From NCBI RefSeq assembly GCF_947624825.1, contig NZ_CANQLZ010000005.1, positions 1 through 64,000 of the forward strand: a stretch of 64,000 nt of DNA, in the 5' to 3' direction. This document shows positions 56,642 through 64,000 of the stretch, piece after piece (the stretch's first letter is position 1; each line of letters opens with the position of its first letter). The translations under genes were made by a program, and so were the position numbers. Source of the DNA: an uncultured Acinetobacter sp. Its GTDB lineage: Bacteria; Pseudomonadota; Gammaproteobacteria; Pseudomonadales; Moraxellaceae. The notes beneath the pieces were generated by a model. It ran no database searches and was not told the DNA's origin. It saw only the letters and a list, made by a program, of their open reading frames with translations.

Positions 56642-57574
56642 TTATAGATAATGACCTTGTAACTCAATTTGTCGTGGAATTAAGCTGACATCCCATTGGG
56701 CAATGGCTTGCGCTAGCATACGTTTTGGTTCATCTAAGTCCACAGGTGGTTGCTGTAGCGCACCAATGGCCTGTTGTAATAACGTTGCTGCTTGTTGTAG
56801 ATCTAAAGCTTGCGCTAAATTTTGTTTTGAGAGCTTTTGTCCTTGATCATTCATGGCAAGTGGTAAATGCATATACACAAGCTCAGGATAGCCAAGTAAC
56901 GTACCCAAATAGATTTGTCGTTCGGTATTATCAAGTAAGTCTGCACCGCGCACCACATGGGTGATACCTTGCAAATAATCATCCACCACCACCGCCAATT
57001 GATAGTTAATAATGCCATCACGGCGCTTGAGTACAAAATCACCCAATTCTGTTTTTAATTGCGAGCAATGACGACCTTGTAAACGGTCTTCAAAACAGAC
57101 CTCAACCTCATCAACTTTTAAACGAATGGCTTGATGGGCAAAGGGCAGTTGGGCATTGCGGCAGGTGTCTTGATAAATATGATTAGAACCAAGCATCTTA
57201 CGCGTGCATTGGCAAGCATAGACCAAATTTTTGGCTTTTAATTGCTCTAAGACTTGTTCGTAGATGTCTAAACGGTCTTTTTGAAAAACAATCTCGCCGT
57301 CAGGCTCAAAACCAAAAGCTTTAATACACGCTAAAATATGGCTTTGGCTACCGGGATAAATACGTGGGATGTCGGTGTCTTCAATGCGCACCAACCAACG
57401 ACCCTGTTGGTGACGCGCATCGCAGTAACTCGCAACTGCAGTCAGCAGTGAGCCAAAATGCAAAGGGCCGGTTGGCGAGGGTGCGAACCGACCTGAGTAG
57501 CGAGATGCCGAAACCAAATTTGGCTGCTGTTCAAGCATGGAGCTTGGCTGGGTTGCTCCACCGATAACAGGCAT
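56642..57574 (-). CDS. gluQ: Glutamyl-Q tRNA(Asp) synthetase
   Basis: A 310-aa GluRS paralogue that attaches glutamate to queuosine-34 of tRNA-Asp. The class I HIGH-like motif is HFGS at 39-42 (FAPSPTGPLHFGSL), the KMSKS-like KLSKQ follows, and zinc ligands are seen in ACQCTRKM and YQDTCRN. The anticodon-binding domain of GluRS is absent, as expected. The ATG follows the dksA stop by one base (TAATATG), so reinitiation is likely. An in-frame ATG at 57538 is an alternative. dksA-gluQ is a conserved pair. Confidence 0.92.
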   Translation of the reverse strand: MPVIGGATQPSSMLEQQPNLVSASRYSGRFAPSPTGPLHFGSLLTAVASYCDARHQQGRWLVRIEDTDIPRIYPGSQSHILACIKAFGFEPDGEIVFQKDRLDIYEQVLEQLKAKNLVYACQCTRKMLGSNHIYQDTCRNAQLPFAHQAIRLKVDEVEVCFEDRLQGRHCSQLKTELGDFVLKRRDGIINYQLAVVVDDYLQGITHVVRGADLLDNTERQIYLGTLLGYPELVYMHLPLAMNDQGQKLSKQNLAQALDLQQAATLLQQAIGALQQPPVDLDEPKRMLAQAIAQWDVSLIPRQIELQGHYL

Positions 57575-57575
57575 A

Positions 57576-58088
57576 TTAACCGTTATTTTGCTTTTCTTTA
57601 ATCTCAGCTAAGGTTTTGCAGTCGATACATAAAGTCGCGGTTGGGCGTGCTTCTAAACGACGTAAACCAATTTCGATACCACAAGTTTCACAAAAACCGT
57701 AGTCGTCATTTTTAATCGCTTGAATTGATTGCTCAATTTTACGGATTAATTTACGTTCACGGTCGCGTGTACGTAATTCAATGGCAAACTCTTCTTCTTG
57801 TGTCGCGCGGTCATTTACATCAGGCAAAGCAGTATTTTCGTCTTGCATGGTGTTTAAGGTACGATCGACTTCAGACATCAGCTCTTCTTTCCATGCCAAT
57901 AAAATTTGGCTGAAATGCTCAAGCTGCCCTTCGGACATATATTCTTCGTTTTTCTTCGGCTGATACGGCTCGATACCAAATAGGCTCGCAGTAGACCCAC
58001 CTTCAGTTGTCTTTGGCTTGGTCTTACGCACACGTTTTACAACGTCGGTTTGTTCGTTTAAGACTTGATTTTGGTTGTCAGTCGCCAT
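57576..58088 (-). CDS. dksA: RNA polymerase-binding transcription factor DksA
   Basis: A 170-aa ppGpp cofactor acting through the RNA polymerase secondary channel. A coiled coil covers ~55-125 with the acidic tip LPDVNDRATQEEEFA, and the zinc finger is FCETCGIEIGLRRLEARP then CIDC. A ~40-residue charged N-terminal extension is present. I chose the ATG at 58088 (MATDNQNQ), as GAGGA lies 9 bp before it; the upstream ATG at 58097 abuts that site. gluQ follows. Confidence 0.94.
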   Translation of the reverse strand: MATDNQNQVLNEQTDVVKRVRKTKPKTTEGGSTASLFGIEPYQPKKNEEYMSEGQLEHFSQILLAWKEELMSEVDRTLNTMQDENTALPDVNDRATQEEEFAIELRTRDRERKLIRKIEQSIQAIKNDDYGFCETCGIEIGLRRLEARPTATLCIDCKTLAEIKEKQNNG

Positions 58089-58303
58089 ATAGGGCATTCC
58101 TCATCATATGTGTGTAGCGTATGTACCCACAAAAAAATATGGTGATATGCGATGTTGTTATCCACCCCAAATCGCGTTGTGCTGTTCGGGGGTCGTCATC
58201 ATATAGACTTTTTATGCTTTTTAATAGTCTTTGATGCTTGGATTCGAATTATCACGGGTCCATGGGAAGGCATAACTTAAAACAAAAAAATCAAAATGGA
58301 AAG

Positions 58304-59104
58304 TTAATAACCTGAAATTTCAACATTAATATTCTGTTGTAGATGTGTAAGGCGATGTACCTCGGTGCTAAAGCTACCATCATTTTTTAAGTGTAAGACT
58401 CTGTAACCGGGGGCCTCATGGCCTAGGGCAAAGTCCTCACTTTTTGGTTTAAATTGCACACAAGTTGAAGGCGTGGAAAAGAACTCAATCCCTTGCCATT
58501 GATGCCATGACTCTTGATGCACATGACCAAATAAAACCACTTTTACATTGCTATGTCGCGCCAATACATCCGTTAAGGCACGGCTATTTTTAAGTTTGTG
58601 TTGATCGATCCAATGCGATTGCATGGCAAACGGATGGTGATGACAGCCCAAAACAATATGCTGATCAGGACGTGCGCTTAACAAGGCATCGAGTTGCTCT
58701 AGCTGATCTTCATTGACCCAACCATCTACTTTTTGCGGTACAGCACTATTGAGCAATACTAAGCTCCATGCTGCAAAGTCAATCACATGCGCAGTATTTT
58801 GGTGCTGGTAAAAAGGAAAAAACTCAATATCATCATGATTACCGGGCACTTGAAATGACGGCATTGGCAATTGCGCGATTTGCTTTAAATAACGGGTATA
58901 AGTAGATGTGAGCGCTTCTTGTGCCAAATCACCAGTATGCAACAAGGCATGTGCATGCGGATAACGTGCTTGAATATCATCAAGGACGGCCAAGAAGCTG
59001 TGTTCAGGGTTTACATTGACAAATTCGCTCGTAGCATGAGCCATTAAATGTGTATCTGAAATTTGAATTAAAACAAAATCATCGGATAAAGCAGGCTTCA
59101 TCAC
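58304..59104 (-). CDS. cpdA: 3',5'-cyclic-AMP phosphodiesterase CpdA
   Basis: A 266-aa class III cyclic nucleotide phosphodiesterase. The calcineurin-like metal motifs are complete: QISDTHL, HTGDLAQ, VPGNHDD, GCHHHP and FGHVHQE. It lowers cAMP and so tunes Vfr/CRP-type regulation. It lies 9 bp after nudF, the same pairing as in E. coli (nudF-cpdA). A TAA-rich tail without a clear terminator follows. Confidence 0.9.
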   Translation of the reverse strand: MMKPALSDDFVLIQISDTHLMAHATSEFVNVNPEHSFLAVLDDIQARYPHAHALLHTGDLAQEALTSTYTRYLKQIAQLPMPSFQVPGNHDDIEFFPFYQHQNTAHVIDFAAWSLVLLNSAVPQKVDGWVNEDQLEQLDALLSARPDQHIVLGCHHHPFAMQSHWIDQHKLKNSRALTDVLARHSNVKVVLFGHVHQESWHQWQGIEFFSTPSTCVQFKPKSEDFALGHEAPGYRVLHLKNDGSFSTEVHRLTHLQQNINVEISGY

Positions 59105-59113
59105 ATGTGCCCC

Positions 59114-59737
59114 TTACTTGACATCATTCAGGGTTTTAATATGTTGTTGTAACCATTGCAATGCCATAATGACAGGTGCATTTTTTAGGCGACCGGTGGT
59201 CATTAATTGATTTAGATCTTGGTAATCAAACACATGCAATTGGATATTTTCCCCTTCATCTGGCATGCCAAAAATTGAACCACTTGGCGGCAGTTCAGCT
59301 TGTGCCACATACAAATGGAACAGCTCAGAACACGCCCCCGCAGATGGGTAAAAACTAAATAAAGGCTGTAAATCAAATAAGCTGCAACCGGCTTCTTCTT
59401 GTGCTTCGCGATACAAACAGCTTTCAGGAGTTTCTTGTCCGTCTAACACACCAGCAATAATTTCAAGCTGCCAAGGTGAATCACAATCATCTAGTGCACC
59501 CACTCGAAATTGTTCAATTAAGGCAAATTGTTGTTGTTGATTATTGTAGATGAGAACCCCTGCGGCTTCAGGGCGATGCACCAACTCACGCTGCAAAATT
59601 TTGGTATAGCCTTGTTGCCCAAACAAACGATGTCGCAAACTTACTTTTTCAACCTGAATAAAACCACGAAAAGCATCTTCACGTTTTTCGATAAGGACTG
59701 CATTTTTAAGATAAGTGGCCTGTTTAATAATCGTCAT
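59114..59737 (-). CDS. nudF: ADP-ribose pyrophosphatase (NudF)
   Basis: A 207-aa Nudix hydrolase splitting ADP-ribose to AMP and ribose 5-phosphate. The Nudix box GX5EX7REXXEEXG is intact (GVLDGQETPES, REAQEEAG). The N-terminal RGFIQVEKVSLRHRLF strand is typical of NudF dimers. I chose the ATG at 59737, because the longer ORF start (GTG 59764) lies inside a large inverted repeat and the shorter product has the E. coli length. cpdA follows. Confidence 0.88.
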   Translation of the reverse strand: MTIIKQATYLKNAVLIEKREDAFRGFIQVEKVSLRHRLFGQQGYTKILQRELVHRPEAAGVLIYNNQQQQFALIEQFRVGALDDCDSPWQLEIIAGVLDGQETPESCLYREAQEEAGCSLFDLQPLFSFYPSAGACSELFHLYVAQAELPPSGSIFGMPDEGENIQLHVFDYQDLNQLMTTGRLKNAPVIMALQWLQQHIKTLNDVK

Positions 59738-59742
59738 AAGTA

Positions 59743-59777
59743 CAGTTAGGCTGAAGTATTTCACTTCATCCTAACTG
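59743..59777. promoter_or_regulatory. 15-bp-arm inverted repeat between thiC and nudF
   Basis: CAGTTAGGCTGAAGT, a 5-bp centre and ACTTCATCCTAACTG pair at 14 of 15 positions. It starts 5 bp upstream of the nudF ATG and has no T run, so it may be an operator or a leader hairpin rather than a standard thiC terminator. Confidence 0.55.
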
Positions 59778-59803
59778 AGAATAAATGGCAGAGAAAAGGC
59801 TTT

Positions 59804-61875
<2,072 letters not shown>

Positions 61876-61924
61876 GGGCTTCAGTGTAACAGGACTAAAA
61901 AAACAACACTAATAGCGTAAATGT

Positions 61925-62929
61925 CTAACTGCATATTGCATCGGCAAAGCAATCTTTATGTTTAAAATTGACCTGTACCAAATTTAATTCATCTTCAATA
62001 AACTGTACTGTGCTTTGATATTCTTGCTCTAAACTTATTGTGGATAAATCACTATCTTTTTGAATTAAGCTTAAAAACTGTAGCGCTTTTTGCCCAAGTT
62101 TAGATTTTGTTTGTTGTGATAAATATTCAATAGCTACTAAATGTTGAGCATCAATACTGTTGGTACCACGATAATTGTGTGACACTTTATCGCTATTGGT
62201 TCCAATAAACAGTAATTGGCTATAGCTATGATATAAATAGCGTGCATCAGTTTTGTAACGGCTTTGTGGATAGTGTTTTAAATAGCTCTCCCAAAATAAA
62301 GCACGTTCAGCAAGTACCAAAGGTTCAACTTTAATCATCTGATGATCAAATAAAGGTTGAGTGTTTTGATCAGCCAAAGCTTGAATAAAAGCTCGCTCGG
62401 CTTCGGGTAAATAAGGCGCAAAGATACGTGCTAAATATTGTGGACTACGCCGATATTCCACACGTCCATCATTTAAAGTTACAACCTCTACATAGCTTTG
62501 ACCTTGGTGCTTAACCAGATACTGGTCACGTAAGTTCATCTGCTCAAAATGCTGTTGCTGCAAAGTTGGATGTGTAGTCACTGCGTTGACATACTGCTCA
62601 AAAGCCGCTTGTTGAGTGGGGGTACGCTGTACAAATAAGAATTTTTCATACATCTGTGTGGAATGATCTAACAGTTGTAATTGCTCGGCTGTGCTCATTA
62701 ATGGCAGACAGACTTTTAAATTTTGATTGATTTGCTGTAATACAAATAAAGTACGCTGCTGATCTACTTGTTGCATTTCATGACTTAATTGCTCACACAG
62801 TGCATTTAAATCTACTTCAACTTTATGATGATCATTTAAGGTGGTGGTTTCTGGAACAATAGGGCGCTCTGAAGGTTGGCAGGCAACCAAAAAGACACAG
62901 CACAACACTGGCAAAAATAACTTTTTCAT
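61925..62929 (-). CDS. Predicted lipoprotein, function unknown
   Basis: A 334-aa protein with a type II signal peptide (MKKLFLPVLCCVFLVAC, lipidated Cys at 17). The mature chain is mostly helical, with Gln/Leu-rich segments (QQVDQQRTLFVLQQINQNL). It has a Trp-poor acidic character and ends with Cys-containing KHKDCFADAICS. I do not recognise the family. The start at 62929 is chosen for the signal peptide; a longer ORF begins at 62956. It diverges from tolC, with an inverted repeat between, and lies upstream of the thiC riboswitch. Confidence 0.7.
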   Translation of the reverse strand: MKKLFLPVLCCVFLVACQPSERPIVPETTTLNDHHKVEVDLNALCEQLSHEMQQVDQQRTLFVLQQINQNLKVCLPLMSTAEQLQLLDHSTQMYEKFLFVQRTPTQQAAFEQYVNAVTTHPTLQQQHFEQMNLRDQYLVKHQGQSYVEVVTLNDGRVEYRRSPQYLARIFAPYLPEAERAFIQALADQNTQPLFDHQMIKVEPLVLAERALFWESYLKHYPQSRYKTDARYLYHSYSQLLFIGTNSDKVSHNYRGTNSIDAQHLVAIEYLSQQTKSKLGQKALQFLSLIQKDSDLSTISLEQEYQSTVQFIEDELNLVQVNFKHKDCFADAICS

Positions 62930-63013
62930 ATCAGTTAAGGACAATGTTGAAAGCATAACAACACAACTGCGATCTTGGGAGAAAGGATATTTTGCATGAT
63001 TTATGCATATAGA

Positions 63014-63046
63014 AATGCTATCAATATGTAGTATTCTGATAGCGTT
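63014..63046. promoter_or_regulatory. Inverted repeat in the lipoprotein/tolC divergent region
   Basis: AATGCTATCA (63014-63023) and TGATAGCGTT (63037-63046) pair at 9 of 10 positions around 13 bp. It is a candidate operator for one or both divergent genes. Confidence 0.4.
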
Positions 63047-63218
63047 TAGTTAATGCTGAAACTCTGCTATACAAGCTCAAGATAGTTTAAGCAAACGATG
63101 CATTTTTTAAAGGCAATTTATGTAAAAAATACGTTATAAGTATAGTGAAATTGCAAAAGTTGTTAACCAATCATCCTAGATTAAATCGCTGTTTTGGCAC
63201 GTGCTTAAGGCTCATTTT

Positions 63219-64000
63219 ATGAAAAAACAACTCTTATTTGTGGCAGGTTTAATGATTACTGCACCGTGCAGTTATGCGTTAGATTTGGTAACAGCATATC
63301 AGTTGGCGCAAAAGAATGATCCAACATGGCAGGCCAATCAATTACAATATCAAGTCGATCAGCTCAATTTAGGTTTGGCGCAAGGTAATTTATTGCCTAC
63401 GGTCAGTGTTAATGCCAATATCACCCGTAAAAATCAAGCCACCAACAGTAAGCAAGCCATTAACATTCCCGGTTTAGAAAATACCAATTTATTGCCAAGC
63501 AGCTCAACTCAGCGCCAAGCTTCTGTTACGGCACGACAGCCTTTGTTTCGTTGGGATGCATGGCAGGGTTTAAAACAAGTTAAAACCTCACTTTCGTTGA
63601 GTGAGATCAATTTAAGTTTGCAGCAACAACAACAGATCTTAAATACAGCCCAAGCTTATTTTAATGTATTAAGACAACAGTCTTTAACTCAAGTCTATGT
63701 AGAAGAAGAAAAAGCCTTACTTGAACAGCTCAATATGATGCAAGCCAAATTGCGTCAAGGTTTAGTGGCGCGCAGTGATGTGAGTGAGGCTGACGCGCAA
63801 TATCAAAATGCACGTGCCAATCGTATTGCAGGACACGTACAAGTCTTATTGGCACAAGAACAACTTGAACAAATGATTGGTCCATATCGTGAAAATTTAG
63901 CAGTACTGCGCGCTGATTTTGACTATCAAAAACCGTATCCAAACAATATTCAAGCATGGCAAGATTTGGCGCAAAGCCACAATTTGTCCTTGCAACAAGC
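63219..64000 (+). CDS. tolC: TolC family outer membrane channel (partial, runs off window)
   Basis: An open frame from ATG 63219 to the window end (260 codons, no stop). A signal peptide MKKQLLFVAGLMITAPCSYA is followed by LDLVTAYQLAQKNDPTWQAN, the standard start of TolC proteins. The repeats of the helical barrel are visible (QYQVDQLNLGLAQGNLLP, SVTARQPLFRW, LRQGLVARSDVSEADAQY). TolC forms the outer-membrane exit duct of type I secretion and RND efflux. The position next to the thiC-nudF-cpdA block agrees with the A. baumannii tolC locus as I recall it. TAAGG serves as ribosome site. Confidence 0.88.
   Translation, partial: MKKQLLFVAGLMITAPCSYALDLVTAYQLAQKNDPTWQANQLQYQVDQLNLGLAQGNLLPTVSVNANITRKNQATNSKQAINIPGLENTNLLPSSSTQRQASVTARQPLFRWDAWQGLKQVKTSLSLSEINLSLQQQQQILNTAQAYFNVLRQQSLTQVYVEEEKALLEQLNMMQAKLRQGLVARSDVSEADAQYQNARANRIAGHVQVLLAQEQLEQMIGPYRENLAVLRADFDYQKPYPNNIQAWQDLAQSHNLSLQQ

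Overview
The window is chromosomal DNA from a gammaproteobacterium of the Moraxellaceae, almost certainly Acinetobacter. The signs are AT-rich codon use, the GacA-PilS-PilR cluster, MurD, NiaP and NrdR-RibD sequences of Acinetobacter type, and the cpdA-nudF-thiC-tolC neighbourhood. No species can be named from the sequence alone. I see no insertion sequence, prophage, CRISPR array, tRNA or resistance island. comM, the usual entry point of AbaR-type islands in A. baumannii, is intact.

Layout. Positions 1-52 are the 3' end of a 5S rRNA, so an rRNA operon ends here. 154-2789 (minus) is a four-gene cassette: two roadblock/LC7 proteins, a small Ras-like GTPase and an unknown 409-aa partner. It recalls MglA/MglB and the actinobacterial conservons. 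3450-11309 carries YgiQ, a DUF2726 protein, RidA, a GH25 hydrolase, an MdtD-like exporter, a PiT-like permease behind a candidate Pho box, and a LOG protein. 11584-21526 holds a TerC/CBS protein, YchJ, a TRIC channel, NiaP, ParC, FadD, a MAPEG protein and pyrophosphatase. 21593-25431 has an OprD porin, a TorF-type porin behind a candidate sigma-54 promoter, and a patatin gene broken by an in-frame stop. 25421-29269 has comM, ubiK and glnK-amtB, the last also with a sigma-54 promoter.

29399-32937 is nrdR-ribD-(orphan adenine methyltransferase)-ribE. 33047-38839 has dedA, two small unknown genes, pepA-holC and lptF-lptG. 38952-46633 has gpmI, an S41 protease, gacA-pilS-pilR (minus) and pbpG. 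46686-51115 (minus) has thrC, hom, dsbC and xerD. 51284-53661 is the feoAB iron-uptake operon under a good Fur box. 53789-56351 is murD-ftsW. 56348-61663 (minus) has a zinc-ribbon protein, gluQ and dksA, then cpdA, nudF and thiC with a TPP riboswitch. A lipoprotein gene and the start of tolC close the window.

How it fits together. Most of the window is core metabolism and envelope biogenesis. Several regulatory links can be read directly: nitrogen (glnK-amtB and perhaps the TorF porin through sigma-54), iron (Fur at feo), thiamine (TPP riboswitch) and possibly phosphate (Pho box at the PiT-like gene). The least understood parts are the GTPase/roadblock cassette, the PiT-like permease, and several well-formed inverted repeats in intergenic regions with no known regulator.
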